Shown here: positions 16,931 to 24,755 of the stretch, piece after piece
Layout of the letters: the number at the start of each line of letters is the position of its first letter
How positions within the stretch are numbered: the stretch's first letter is position 1
Assembly: GCF_004745955.1 (NCBI RefSeq)
Contig: NZ_SRLD01000004.1
Coordinates: forward strand, 62,001 to 126,000
From: Hymenobacter elongatus
GTDB taxonomy: Bacteria; Bacteroidota; Bacteroidia; Cytophagales; Hymenobacteraceae
Direction: 5' to 3'
Length of the DNA: 64,000 nt
Position numbers and translations under genes: made by a program
Notes under the pieces: model-generated
Seen by the model: only the letters and a program-made list of their open reading frames with translations
Database searches by the model: none
Told to the model about the DNA's origin: nothing

Positions 16931-19546
16931 TTATTCGTTGACGACGACGTTTATATTGAAACTATTGCCGTCGTTTTTGCCCAGCAGCTCCCGGTAGCGC
17001 CTGGCTGTTTCCTCGGGTTGGCGCTGGCCGTTCACCGTCATGCCCGATGCGTTCAGCTGCAGCTGGTACGAACGCGCATTCTGGTCAATCAGGCCGTCTT
17101 TGCGCAGCTCATCGCCCAAGGCCACCGAATTTACTTTCGGGGCGCGTGGGACTTTGGGTGCTGCTGGCGCTGATGGAGCCCCTGGAGGCAGTGGTGCTAC
17201 CGGAGCAGCCGGCGGCACCATGCCGCTCCGGGGCGTGCGGGTGGCCCGCGATGAGCGGGGCGGGGCGGGTGGTGCCGGCGGCGTAGGTGGTGGTGGCATG
17301 TCGGAGGTGTTGCGCTCAGTGTAGCTGCGGCTGGTCGTGTTGCCCGCGTTGCTGAGCACCACCGAGCTGTTTAGGTTCACCGTGTGGCCCATACCACTCT
17401 CAAACAGCCGCCGGTACTTCGCCGCTACCGCTGCCGGCTGCTTCTGGCCATCCACTACCAGCCCATTGGCATTCAGCACCAGCTGGAAGTATTTCCGATC
17501 CTTGATCAGCTTGTCTTTCACCAGCTGATCGATGATGGCTTCCTCCGTTTTGCGGGTGCGCTCGTCGCGGGCGGCCCGCACTTTCTCCCGCTCGGCGCGG
17601 GCACTTTCGCGGTCCATGTGCGCCTGCTCCCGCTCCATCTGTGCCCGTTCGCGCTCCATTTGGCCCCGGTCCCGGGCCGCCTCGCCCCATTCTATTTCCC
17701 GGCTCCGGGCTTCTTCCTGCCGCTCGCGCAGCGCCATGCGGCGCTCCTCAATGCGGCCCAGCTCCAGCCGGATTTCCTCCCGGGCTACCTTATCGGTTTC
17801 GGTTCTTTCCGCCTCCCGCAACGAGCGTTCCGCATCTTTCAAGGCCTTCTGAGCAATTTTATCAACATCGATAAAATTACCGTTGGTACCGGTGCGTACT
17901 TCTACCCGGTTGCCGTCGTTGAAAATGTACGACCGATTGGCCGCGCCGCGCCGCAGCTCAGCTTCATTCCTGGCCAAATCCAGCTCCATGCGCCGGATGG
18001 AGCGGCGCAGATCTTCCTGGTCTTTGTCGGAAAGCCCGTAGCCACGCGCGGTGAAGTTGTCAGAGGCTGTGGCACGACGACTGGAACGCCCTTCCGGAGC
18101 CAGGCGAATGATTTCGGTGCTGGTGCCTTTTTCCTTGGGCTTGCTTTGGTCCATGGCAATGCGCTGGCCGTCCACGTAGAGCTCTGTCACGCGGCCTTTT
18201 TTGTCGCGCTTCACAATGACGGTGCCGCCATCGGTACCCCGGTGCAGTGTTTGCCCGTCGGTCGCATCGCGCACAATAACGACGTGCTTGTCGTCTTTGC
18301 CCTTGGATTTGCTTTTGCGCTTCTTTTTATCCTCCTCATCGTCCTGCGCCCCGGGCGCGGTCGGGGGTGCCACATCGGCCTGAAAAGGATGCAGGCCATT
18401 GACCCAAAGCGAGGTATCGGGGCCAAAAACGGCTCCCACGAAAGCCTTGGTCGTATCCGGCCACGGCCGCGGGTTGGCCATCGATACGGCTGTAGTCAGG
18501 CCAATCAAACTCAGCCCCCCGATGACGACCAGAGCGGCCATAAAGCCTTCCGAAAACGTGGGCGCGGCGCGGCGCTGCACCAACCGCCGGATGCGGCCCA
18601 GCAACGACCCGCTAGGCCCCACAGCCGACAAAGCCAGCTGCGGCAGCGGATGCGCATCCTGGCCCATCTCGGCCAAAGCGGCCAGGGCTTTGGCCAACGT
18701 CAGCGGGTCGCCACAAATGGCGGTGGCCTCGTCGTCGCAGCAGTTTTCGCGCTCCGTGCGCAGGCAGGCCGTGATAAACCACACGGCGGGATGGTAGAAA
18801 AACAGAATTTCGGCTACCGACTGCACAATGTTCATCAGATAGTCGCGGCGGGCAATGTGGGCCAGCTCGTGGGCCAGAATAGCTTCCAGCTGCACTTGGC
18901 TCAGGCCCAGCACCGTGCCCAGGGGCAGCAGAATGACGGGTTTCAGGTGGCCCGCTACCAGCGGGGCCTTCACCAGCGCCGACTCCAGCAGCGTAATGGT
19001 GCGCTTTAGTCCCGCCCGATCAGCCAAGACCTTCAACCGCTCGTTCCAGTGCTCCGACAGCGGCTCGACCCGGTAGTGGCGCAGACGCTGCACGTAGGCC
19101 AGGCCGCCCAGCATCCGGAGCGTCATGGCCAGCAAGCCCAGAAACCACGCCGCCACAATCAGGGGCAGGTGCTGGTCGAAATACTGTCGCCCGATTTCCA
19201 GCAGGGAGCCCGATGAATCGACGACAACGTCAGCAGTAGCCGCCGGAGACTGCAAAAAGCCTAAGGTGTTGACGGCCGGGGCCGGGGCCACGGCAGCCCC
19301 ACTAGCGGCAGTACTAGTGAGGGCAGCGGCGTAGTGCCGCCCAAACGTAGCCAGCGCCAGCACCAGCAGCGTGAGCAGTGCCAGGCCGGCCACGTTGTAG
19401 CGCACCTGAGCCGAATGCCGGCGCAGCACCAGCAACAGCCCCACCAACGCCAACCCCACTACCGCACCCTGCCACAGCGAATGCAGAATCGTCCAGCCTA
19501 CCGCCCGAACCAGCTCCGGCGACACGATATGCTCAAACCAGCTCAT
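16931..19546 (-). CDS. M56-family BlaR1/MecR1-type membrane metallopeptidase
   Basis: An 871-residue sensor-peptidase. Four membrane segments lie near residues 15-40, 50-70, 128-150 and 335-360. The zinc site HELAH is at 226-230, and ENCCDDEA follows about 40 residues later, as expected for M56. After the last membrane segment comes a charged linker, a long coiled-coil-like stretch (about 510-665, very rich in E, R and K), and two copies of a 60-residue domain (about 668-733 and 810-871) joined by a proline-rich linker. No penicillin-binding sensor domain is present, so the signal is unlikely to be a beta-lactam bound as in BlaR1. It overlaps the repressor gene by 14 bp. Confidence 0.9.
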   Translation of the reverse strand: MSWFEHIVSPELVRAVGWTILHSLWQGAVVGLALVGLLLVLRRHSAQVRYNVAGLALLTLLVLALATFGRHYAAALTSTAASGAAVAPAPAVNTLGFLQSPAATADVVVDSSGSLLEIGRQYFDQHLPLIVAAWFLGLLAMTLRMLGGLAYVQRLRHYRVEPLSEHWNERLKVLADRAGLKRTITLLESALVKAPLVAGHLKPVILLPLGTVLGLSQVQLEAILAHELAHIARRDYLMNIVQSVAEILFFYHPAVWFITACLRTERENCCDDEATAICGDPLTLAKALAALAEMGQDAHPLPQLALSAVGPSGSLLGRIRRLVQRRAAPTFSEGFMAALVVIGGLSLIGLTTAVSMANPRPWPDTTKAFVGAVFGPDTSLWVNGLHPFQADVAPPTAPGAQDDEEDKKKRKSKSKGKDDKHVVIVRDATDGQTLHRGTDGGTVIVKRDKKGRVTELYVDGQRIAMDQSKPKEKGTSTEIIRLAPEGRSSRRATASDNFTARGYGLSDKDQEDLRRSIRRMELDLARNEAELRRGAANRSYIFNDGNRVEVRTGTNGNFIDVDKIAQKALKDAERSLREAERTETDKVAREEIRLELGRIEERRMALRERQEEARSREIEWGEAARDRGQMERERAQMEREQAHMDRESARAEREKVRAARDERTRKTEEAIIDQLVKDKLIKDRKYFQLVLNANGLVVDGQKQPAAVAAKYRRLFESGMGHTVNLNSSVVLSNAGNTTSRSYTERNTSDMPPPPTPPAPPAPPRSSRATRTPRSGMVPPAAPVAPLPPGAPSAPAAPKVPRAPKVNSVALGDELRKDGLIDQNARSYQLQLNASGMTVNGQRQPEETARRYRELLGKNDGNSFNINVVVNE

Positions 19547-19955
19547 TAGGTCCTCCTTTCTCCGTTTCGGGTTTCTCGTTTTCTATCTCATTGAGTAGCG
19601 TCCTGATCTGACGCAGCTCTTCCTTGGAAGTGCGCCGATTGCCCAGAGCCTGCATCACCAGCTTCATAGCCGAGCCCCCAAAGGCCGCATCCACGAACCG
19701 GTCGAGCAGCAAGCCCTGGGTTTCTTCCTGGCGCACAGCGGCCCGGTACACATGCGTGCGGCTGTCGTCGTCACGCAGCACGAGGCCCTTGTCGAGCATG
19801 AGCTGCAATAGCTTCAGCGTAGTGGTGTAGCCCACGTCGCGCTTGCGGCTGAGCTCGTCGTTCACGAACCGGACCGGATTGGGGCCATGCTGCCAGAGCA
19901 CCTGCAAAATCTCGAGTTCCGATTCGGTGGGTTTAGGGAGGGCTGCTTTACTCAT
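19533..19955 (-). CDS. BlaI/MecI/CopY-family transcriptional repressor
   Basis: A 140-residue repressor with an N-terminal winged helix (PTESELEILQVLWQHGPNPV, VGYTTTLKLLQLMLDKGLV, HVYRAAVRQEETQGLLL) and a C-terminal dimerisation part (MKLVMQALGNRRTSKEEL). It should bind palindromic operators and be inactivated when the M56 partner is triggered. Start at 19955 fits the family; a longer frame upstream would run through the operators. Three sites of the form TACGA-N6-TCGTA lie just upstream, so autoregulation of the pair is very likely. The stop overlaps the start of the M56 gene, which suggests translational coupling. Confidence 0.92.
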   Translation of the reverse strand: MSKAALPKPTESELEILQVLWQHGPNPVRFVNDELSRKRDVGYTTTLKLLQLMLDKGLVLRDDDSRTHVYRAAVRQEETQGLLLDRFVDAAFGGSAMKLVMQALGNRRTSKEELRQIRTLLNEIENEKPETEKGGPNELV

Positions 19956-19974
19956 AGCGGAAGGCTTTATTTGG

Positions 19975-19990
19975 TACGAACTAATTCGTA
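19975..19990. promoter_or_regulatory. BlaI-type operator A
   Basis: TACGAACTAATTCGTA: arms TACGA and TCGTA separated by six bases (six-base arms here). It lies 20 bp upstream of the repressor start codon, downstream of the -7 box, where bound repressor would cover the transcript start. Confidence 0.8.
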
Positions 19991-19993
19991 GGT

Positions 19994-20024
19994 CAAACAT
20001 ATACGAAGTGAATCGTAGAAGCAA
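19994..20024 (-). promoter_or_regulatory. Promoter of the blaI/blaR-like operon
   Basis: On the minus strand TTG (20024-20022), a 20-base spacer, then TATGTTTG (20001-19994), an exact match to the Bacteroidota pattern. Operator B lies wholly inside the spacer. Confidence 0.8.
20002..20017. promoter_or_regulatory. BlaI-type operator B, within the promoter spacer
   Basis: TACGAAGTGAATCGTA, with the same five-base arms and spacing as A and C. It sits between the -33 and -7 boxes of the operon promoter. Confidence 0.8.
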
Positions 20025-20032
20025 GTTTTATC

Positions 20033-20048
20033 TACGATTTATTTCGTA
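20033..20048. promoter_or_regulatory. BlaI-type operator C, upstream of the promoter
   Basis: TACGATTTATTTCGTA, same arms and spacing. Centre-to-centre distances are 27 bp (A to B) and 31 bp (B to C), close to three turns of DNA. Confidence 0.78.
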
Positions 20049-20067
20049 CGACATGGGTACTCACAAA

Positions 20068-20091
20068 AAAACCAGCTGAGTGGCTGGTTTT
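20068..20091. terminator. Bidirectional stem-loop downstream of folB
   Basis: AAAACCAGC and GCTGGTTTT pair around TGAGTG, with A-rich sequence to the left and T-rich to the right. It may stop transcription of folB about 105 bases past its stop codon. Confidence 0.6.
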
Positions 20092-20130
20092 CTTAAGTAC
20101 TCAAGCAAAAGTAACCGTAGCAAAAAAGAC

Positions 20131-20155
20131 GGTCATGCTTATCTGGCGTCCGCTT
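20131..20155. repeat. Half copy of the GTCATGCT palindrome family
   Basis: GGTCATGCTTATCTGGCGTC and a few more bases match one arm of the full elements; no partner arm is present nearby. Confidence 0.65.
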
Positions 20156-20196
20156 TTAATAACTCCAACAGCTTCTTAGGGACTTACAGGCGAATC

Positions 20197-20568
20197 TTAC
20201 GGTTGCAACGCCGGACGCTTGCGCGTGAGCGTGACGCGGGCCCGGTGGCAAATACCGCCCAGCGGCGGGTTGAACTTCGACACGCACACCTTCACAGTCT
20301 GCACGTGGGGAAAGCGGGCCAGAATCCGGTCCAGAATCCGATGCCCCAGGTGTTCGAGCAGGCGGGCCGGGGCCAGCATTTCTTCCGCTACCAGCCGGTA
20401 CAGCACTTCGTAGTTCACGGTTTCATCCAGCTTGTCGGACGTGCCGGCCGCGTGCAGATTCGTGCGGATGTAGAGGTCGACGCCGTACTTGTTGCCAATT
20501 TTCTGCTCTTCATCATAATACCCGTGAAAAGCGAAGAACTCCATTCCCTCCAGTGCAATCTGGCCCAT
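20197..20568 (-). CDS. folB: Dihydroneopterin aldolase
   Basis: A 123-residue FolB-type protein. Characteristic parts are IALEGMEFFAFHGYYDEEQ at the N-terminus, LDETVNYEVLYRLVAEEM in the middle and the C-terminal VKVCVSKFNPPLGG strand. It converts 7,8-dihydroneopterin to 6-hydroxymethyl-dihydropterin and glycolaldehyde in folate synthesis, in the cytoplasm. Start at 20568 (MGQIALEG) matches the family; the 38 codons open upstream are not conserved-looking. It stands alone here; folE, which supplies the upstream pterin, is encoded 27 kb away. Confidence 0.93.
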   Translation of the reverse strand: MGQIALEGMEFFAFHGYYDEEQKIGNKYGVDLYIRTNLHAAGTSDKLDETVNYEVLYRLVAEEMLAPARLLEHLGHRILDRILARFPHVQTVKVCVSKFNPPLGGICHRARVTLTRKRPALQP

Positions 20569-20738
20569 GTGTAGTGGTGTAGTAAAAAGGTAAAAGCGAA
20601 ACCAAGTAGGTACTCCGCTTGGGGTAAAGCTGTTTTGTAACCGACACAAGAAAGCCGGATAAGCCCATAACATCCACAACAACTCTTCGGGGATCTGCTA
20701 CGCTCAATATCAGTAGTCGACCGAGAGCAAAGCGAATA

Positions 20739-20778
20739 AAAAAAGTGAGACTCCGGATTGTGGAAGTCTCACTTTTTT
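20739..20778. terminator. Strong stem-loop with A-run and T-run flanks
   Basis: 14-bp arms AAAAAAGTGAGACT and AGTCTCACTTTTTT enclose a 12-base loop. It is about 280 bases past the DivIVA-like gene, the only transcript running toward it, so it probably ends that operon. Confidence 0.7.
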
Positions 20779-20910
20779 GTGAAGCTGGTCATGAATTCGG
20801 GTGCTGCTTCGGCAGGCAGGTGCCAGATGAAGCCGAACGTTCTGAGAAATTGAGGTCGTTACGAATTCCTGAATAGAATCTGTTTAGGAAGTCATTAAAA
20901 TCAGTCACAC

Positions 20911-21000
20911 CGTCATGCTGAGCTTGTCGAAGCATCTCTACCGCTTCGCTGGCTGGCGCTGATGGTGCGGTAGAGATGCTTCGACAAGCTCAGCATGACG
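20911..21000. repeat. Dispersed palindromic element, full copy (GTCATGCTGAGC variant)
   Basis: Arms 20911-20944 and 20967-21000 are perfect 34-bp reverse complements. The variant has GTCATGCTGAGCTTGTCGAA in place of the ATCTGGCGTCC block and shares GAAGCATCTCTACC. Confidence 0.88.
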
Positions 21001-21059
21001 AGCAGTCTACCTACTAAACAGCTTCATAGCTTCTATCCGTTGAGGCAAGATACGACTAC

Positions 21060-22079
21060 CTAGATTTCGTCAAAAAACGATTTTTCTGTTGGGGCCGCAG
21101 CCGCCATACCGGGGTGCGTAGCAGGCGACGGCGGCGAAATCTCGGGGTGGTTGGGCCCGATGGGCTGAATATCCGGGGCGGTGGGCTCGATGCGGGGCCC
21201 GCTGGGGTCGGGCACGCGGCTCGGCTCGGGCTGATAGATGCGTGAGGGCTCCACATGACCGGGATTTTCGTTGGGCATGCGGTTCGGCTCAATGTCGGGG
21301 CCGGGCGTTTGGGCCGGCGCGCCGGGGTCGGGCTGCTGGCCGGGCTTGGGGTTGTAGCTGCCCGGCTGCGGGCCGATGGGGCGCGCGGCCGGCTGGTTGT
21401 CGGCACTGGTGCCGCCTGTGGTGGCAGCAGCCCCCGCAACGGCGGCTACGGAAGAGGTGGAAGCAGAGCCTACGTACATGGCAGTGGGGGTTTCGGGTGA
21501 GGAATCGGGTCTGCTCACCTTTACGCTCGCGGCCCGCGAAAGGATGGCCGCCGCCGAGGTTTTCGGCCGGGCCTTCACCTTTTCCACTTTGTCGAGAGCG
21601 TCGTTGGCCAGGCGTTCCAAATCCCGCACGAGGCTTTCGAGCTGGCTTTCCAGGCGCTGGCACTCCTGCCCCAGCCCCGTGACTTCGGCTTTCATCTCGG
21701 CCACGGTTTTCTCGGCCTGCTTGTAGGCGTCGTCTACCACGCTCTGGGCTTTCTGGCGGGCATCGGCCAGCAGCTGCTCGGCTTTCAGCTGGGCTTCGCG
21801 CACCCGCAGCTCGGCGTCGCGCTGGGCCTGCTCAGTAATGCTGTTGCCGGTATCCTCGGCCGTTTTCAGGGTGCGGTACAGCGAGGTTTCAACCTCCCGC
21901 ATCTTGCTCACATCCTGCGTGGCATGGTCCAGCTTGACGCGCAGCTCCCGGTTTTCATCCCCCATTCGCTCCCACTGCTGCGAGAGTGTTACCAGAAAGG
22001 CTTCTACTTCTTCTTTGTTGAGACCCCGAAAAGCTTTTTCAAAGGTTTTCTGCCGGATATCGAGGGCGGTAATTTTCAT
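21060..22079 (-). CDS. DivIVA-domain coiled-coil protein
   Basis: A 339-residue protein. Residues 1-35 match the DivIVA/GpsB N-terminal domain (MKITALDIRQKTFEKAFRG, then KEEVEAFL). Residues 35-175 form a long coiled coil rich in E, K and Q. The last 150 residues are disordered and proline-rich (repeats like PNRMPNENPG and EPSRVPDPSGP) and end SFFDEI. In other bacteria DivIVA proteins bind curved membrane and organise pole or division-site proteins; the role in Bacteroidota is not established. Its ATG overlaps the stop of the WD40 gene by ATGA, so translation is likely coupled. Confidence 0.87.
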   Translation of the reverse strand: MKITALDIRQKTFEKAFRGLNKEEVEAFLVTLSQQWERMGDENRELRVKLDHATQDVSKMREVETSLYRTLKTAEDTGNSITEQAQRDAELRVREAQLKAEQLLADARQKAQSVVDDAYKQAEKTVAEMKAEVTGLGQECQRLESQLESLVRDLERLANDALDKVEKVKARPKTSAAAILSRAASVKVSRPDSSPETPTAMYVGSASTSSVAAVAGAAATTGGTSADNQPAARPIGPQPGSYNPKPGQQPDPGAPAQTPGPDIEPNRMPNENPGHVEPSRIYQPEPSRVPDPSGPRIEPTAPDIQPIGPNHPEISPPSPATHPGMAAAAPTEKSFFDEI

Positions 22080-23020
22080 AAGGAATTGGGGGCGACGTGC
22101 AGCTCCCACACGGCAAGACTTCGGTCGTCGCTACACGAAACTAGCCGATTCCGGCGGCCTGACCAAAATAACTTGTTCACGGAAGTGCCGTGCCCGGCGT
22201 GCCGGGCCTTGTCGAGCACGCGCAGCAGCCGGAAGCTTTCGGCATCCCAGAGCTTAATGGACTTATCCATGCTACAGGTGGCAAAAAACTGCCCATCGGG
22301 GCTGTAGGCAATGTTATTAATAGTAAAGAGGTGCGCCACAATGCTTTGCCGCTCCTGGTAGCCGGCGGCCACGTCCCAGCTGCGCAGGTGCGCATCGCGC
22401 CCGGCCGTGAGCAGGTGGCGGCCATCGGGCGAGTAAGCGGCCGTAAACACGGAATTGGTGGAGCCGGCCAGCGTGTATTTCACCGTCAGCGAAGCCGCGT
22501 CGAGCACCCGAATCAGCGTGTCGCTGCCGCCCACGGCTAGCTCGCCGCTCTCCTCCTGCAGGGCCAGGCAGCGCAGGCTCTTGTCAGATAGCCGCAGCAG
22601 CTGTAGCAGCCGAAAGTCCTGGCTGTGGAGCACGGCCAGCGTGCCGTCGGCCAGGGCTACGTAGAGGCGCTGCCGGGTATGGGAGTAGGCAATGTCGAAG
22701 ATGGCCACGGGCGGCAGCGCGGTGGCGTGCACCAGCTTTTTCTCGGCCAGATCGATAACCTGCACGCCCTGAAAATTATGCCCAATCAGCAGCAGGTTCC
22801 GCTCGGGCAGGTAGCGCAGGGCATACACCGAGTTTTCGACCCGGGCCACCAGCTCGCCATCCTGCTCGGGCGCGTCGCTGCTCCAGGCCACCACAAAGCC
22901 ATCGGAGCCGGCGGAGTAGACCACCGACTCGCCGGCCGCCCCCGCCAGGGCGTACACACAGTCGCGGTGGCCGCTGAGCGTGGCGAGTTTCTTGACCTCC
23001 GGACGAAAGAGCAGCGGCAT
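22076..23020 (-). CDS. Cytoplasmic WD40-repeat protein
   Basis: A 314-residue seven-bladed WD40 propeller without signal peptide. Blades show the GH...WD pattern, for example LSGHRDCVYAL near the start, TAAYSPDGRHLLTAGRDAHL, IAYSPDGQFFATCSMDKSIK followed by LWD, and the closing SCSDDRSLAVWEL. It is probably a protein-interaction platform. The stop overlaps the DivIVA-like start (ATGA), so the two proteins may work together; no such complex is known to me. The upstream -7 box at 23043-23050 suggests it heads the operon. Confidence 0.9.
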   Translation of the reverse strand: MPLLFRPEVKKLATLSGHRDCVYALAGAAGESVVYSAGSDGFVVAWSSDAPEQDGELVARVENSVYALRYLPERNLLLIGHNFQGVQVIDLAEKKLVHATALPPVAIFDIAYSHTRQRLYVALADGTLAVLHSQDFRLLQLLRLSDKSLRCLALQEESGELAVGGSDTLIRVLDAASLTVKYTLAGSTNSVFTAAYSPDGRHLLTAGRDAHLRSWDVAAGYQERQSIVAHLFTINNIAYSPDGQFFATCSMDKSIKLWDAESFRLLRVLDKARHAGHGTSVNKLFWSGRRNRLVSCSDDRSLAVWELHVAPNSL

Positions 23021-23042
23021 AGCGTTGGGTTAGGATTTGGAA

Positions 23043-23050
23043 CAAAAATA
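23043..23050 (-). promoter_or_regulatory. Possible -7 box for the WD40/DivIVA operon
   Basis: Minus strand TATTTTTG matches TANNTTTG, 23 bases upstream of the WD40 start codon. No clear TTTG at the right distance. Confidence 0.4.
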
Positions 23051-23176
23051 CTTCAGATTTGACGAGCAGAGCCCATAAGACAGTCGAAAACCGGCTTTGC
23101 TGCTTTCTACCGCTGCTCCACTTTATTCTTGGGCCGGGCAATCTGGCGGCCGGGCCGCGCCCGTAGTATAGTCGCT

Positions 23177-23845
23177 ATGCCTTTGCACTCCGTTACGCCG
23201 CTTTCCGAACACGCCCTGCTGGGGCTGTGGCAGCTCACGGACCTGGCGACCGACTTATTGCGCCAGGTGCCCCGACCCGAGCTGTATAGCCAGCTCCAGC
23301 CCGTCACCCGCGACGAAAACCGGGGCCTGCAGTGGTTGGCAGGCCGGGCCCTGGCCCACGCCTTACTACAGCAAGTGACACCCGGCGCGCAGGCCGTGCT
23401 GCGCAACGATGCCAATGGCCGCCCTTTCTTCGAGCAACTACCCCACTATGCCGTGTCGTTGTCGCACTCGGGCCGGTGGCTGGCCGGCATCGTGGCCACG
23501 CAAGGACGCGTTGGCACAGATATTGAATTGATACGCCCCAAAGCGCAACAGTTGGCTACCAGGTTTTTATCGAAAGCCGAATTAGCCAACACCGGCGACG
23601 ACGTAGCCAAACACAGTCTCTATTGGAGTGCCAAAGAGACGCTCTATAAGCTGCACAGTCGCCGGGGCCTGGTGTTCAAGGAGCAAATTCAGCTCAATCC
23701 GTTTGAGCTGCGGGAGGCCGGTGTATTGACGGGACACCTGCTGCTAGAAAACTCCCGCAGCCAACACCAGATCTACTACCAGCGCCTCACGCCTGAGTAT
23801 GTGCTCACGCATTGCGTAGAAGCCGTACTGCCTCCTTCTCTCTGA
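23177..23845 (+). CDS. 4'-phosphopantetheinyl transferase (Sfp-like)
   Basis: A 222-residue enzyme of the Sfp/AcpS superfamily that moves phosphopantetheine from CoA to carrier proteins. Motifs are VGTDIE (residues 112-117) and YWSAKETLYK (149-158), with the substrate-binding NGRPFF near 80. The Mg-binding acidic residues D115, E117 and E154 are present. Start at 23177 chosen because the upstream 16 codons are arginine-rich and unconserved. A redoxin gene follows 13 bp later on the same strand. The carrier protein served cannot be told; no polyketide or peptide synthetase is nearby. Confidence 0.9.
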   Translation: MPLHSVTPLSEHALLGLWQLTDLATDLLRQVPRPELYSQLQPVTRDENRGLQWLAGRALAHALLQQVTPGAQAVLRNDANGRPFFEQLPHYAVSLSHSGRWLAGIVATQGRVGTDIELIRPKAQQLATRFLSKAELANTGDDVAKHSLYWSAKETLYKLHSRRGLVFKEQIQLNPFELREAGVLTGHLLLENSRSQHQIYYQRLTPEYVLTHCVEAVLPPSL

Positions 23846-23858
23846 CCTTACCCTCACT

Positions 23859-24470
23859 ATGACCTTTCGCCGAATCTCTCTTATTGCCGCCGTGGCCCTG
23901 GTTTTCTGTACCCTCGCCGTGGGAGTAGCCCGCGCCCAGGATGGCCGGACCGTCAGCGACTTTAGCTTGCAAAGCCCCACCAATGCTACTGTTACGCTCA
24001 GCAGCTATGCCCAAAGCAAGGCCGTGGTGGTGGTTTTCGTGAATCCAAACTGCGCGTTTTCCAAGCTCTACCAAAACCGGCTGAACGCGCTGAACGCCGC
24101 GTACAGCGGCCGGGGGGTGCAGTTTCTGTTCATCAACACGCCCATCAACCTGGAGGCTACCGCCGAAGCCGCCGACGTGGAGAAACTGAAGATGAAAGTA
24201 ACCGGGGCCGACGACTACCCCTACCTCACCGACGAAAGCCAGAAGGTGAGCGCGCTGCTGGGAGCCACTAAAACGCCCGAGGCCGTACTGCTGCAACCCA
24301 CCGCTACCGGTTTCGTGGTGCGCTACAAAGGGGCCATCGACGACAACGCCCAAGTGGAAGCGTATGCCAAGGAGCGCTACCTGGCCCAGGCCCTCGACAA
24401 TATCCTGGCCGGCCGGCCCGTGGGCGTGGCAGATAAGCGCGCCGCCGGCTGCCTGATTAAAAAGCCGTAA
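23859..24470 (+). CDS. Exported redoxin-domain (thioredoxin-like) protein
   Basis: A 203-residue protein with a signal peptide (about 1-26, ending ARAQ) and a thioredoxin-like fold of the AhpC/TSA-related PRX-like group. The redox site is NPNCAFSKLY: one cysteine in a CxxS arrangement, where relatives often have CPY. A second cysteine is far away near the C-terminus in AAGCLIKKP, a position where relatives also keep a cysteine. So it may work as a peroxiredoxin-like pair in the periplasm instead of a CXXC thioredoxin. It sits 13 bp behind the phosphopantetheinyl transferase gene and may be cotranscribed with it. Confidence 0.85.
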   Translation: MTFRRISLIAAVALVFCTLAVGVARAQDGRTVSDFSLQSPTNATVTLSSYAQSKAVVVVFVNPNCAFSKLYQNRLNALNAAYSGRGVQFLFINTPINLEATAEAADVEKLKMKVTGADDYPYLTDESQKVSALLGATKTPEAVLLQPTATGFVVRYKGAIDDNAQVEAYAKERYLAQALDNILAGRPVGVADKRAAGCLIKKP

Positions 24471-24526
24471 GTATTCACGGTTGGCAACACGTCTTAGGAG
24501 CTATTTGAGCTAGCAAAAAAATACTG

Positions 24527-24626
24527 AAACGGTCATGCTGAGCGAAGTCGAAGCATCTCTACCGCTTCGTTTAAGCAGTCCAACGAAGCGGTAGAGATGC
24601 TTCGACTTCGCTCAGCATGACCGTTT
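24527..24626. repeat. Dispersed palindromic element with 45-bp perfect arms
   Basis: Arms 24527-24571 and 24582-24626 are exact complements around a 10-base loop. It carries GTCATGCTGAGC and GAAGCATCTCTACC, the variant also present at 20.9 kb. Confidence 0.9.
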
Positions 24627-24638
24627 TTAACAACTCAA

Positions 24639-24712
24639 ACATGTGCCCTATTCACCGGAACGTCCCAACATCTGCATAGATGCTGGGGCGTTCCGGTGAA
24701 TAGGGCACATGT
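24639..24712. repeat. Second, unrelated near-perfect palindrome
   Basis: 24 bp of perfect outer pairing (starting ACATGTGCCCTATTCACC) plus an inner stem with two mismatches; loop about GCAT. No other copy of this sequence was seen in the window. It lies 12 bp from the preceding palindrome, so the two form a double hairpin between convergent genes. Confidence 0.8.
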
Positions 24713-24755
24713 TTTGACTCTTCGCTTTAAGTCTCCGCGCTGCAATCAGTAGTTA

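Larger units (their letters stand above)
20569..21059. other. 491-bp intergenic region with terminator and palindrome
   Basis: Contains the stem-loop at 20739-20778 and the full palindromic element at 20911-21000, flanked by CTGTTTAG and CTAAACAG outer arms. No gene or tRNA seen. Confidence 0.6.

Noticed and set aside
17530..17860. Possible separate coiled-coil protein within the M56 gene
   Set aside because: The frame is continuous with the peptidase gene and has no internal start signal or stop.
17384..19009. 541-codon frame antisense to the M56 gene
   Set aside because: Low-complexity composition and no family resemblance; the opposite strand carries a clear zinc peptidase.
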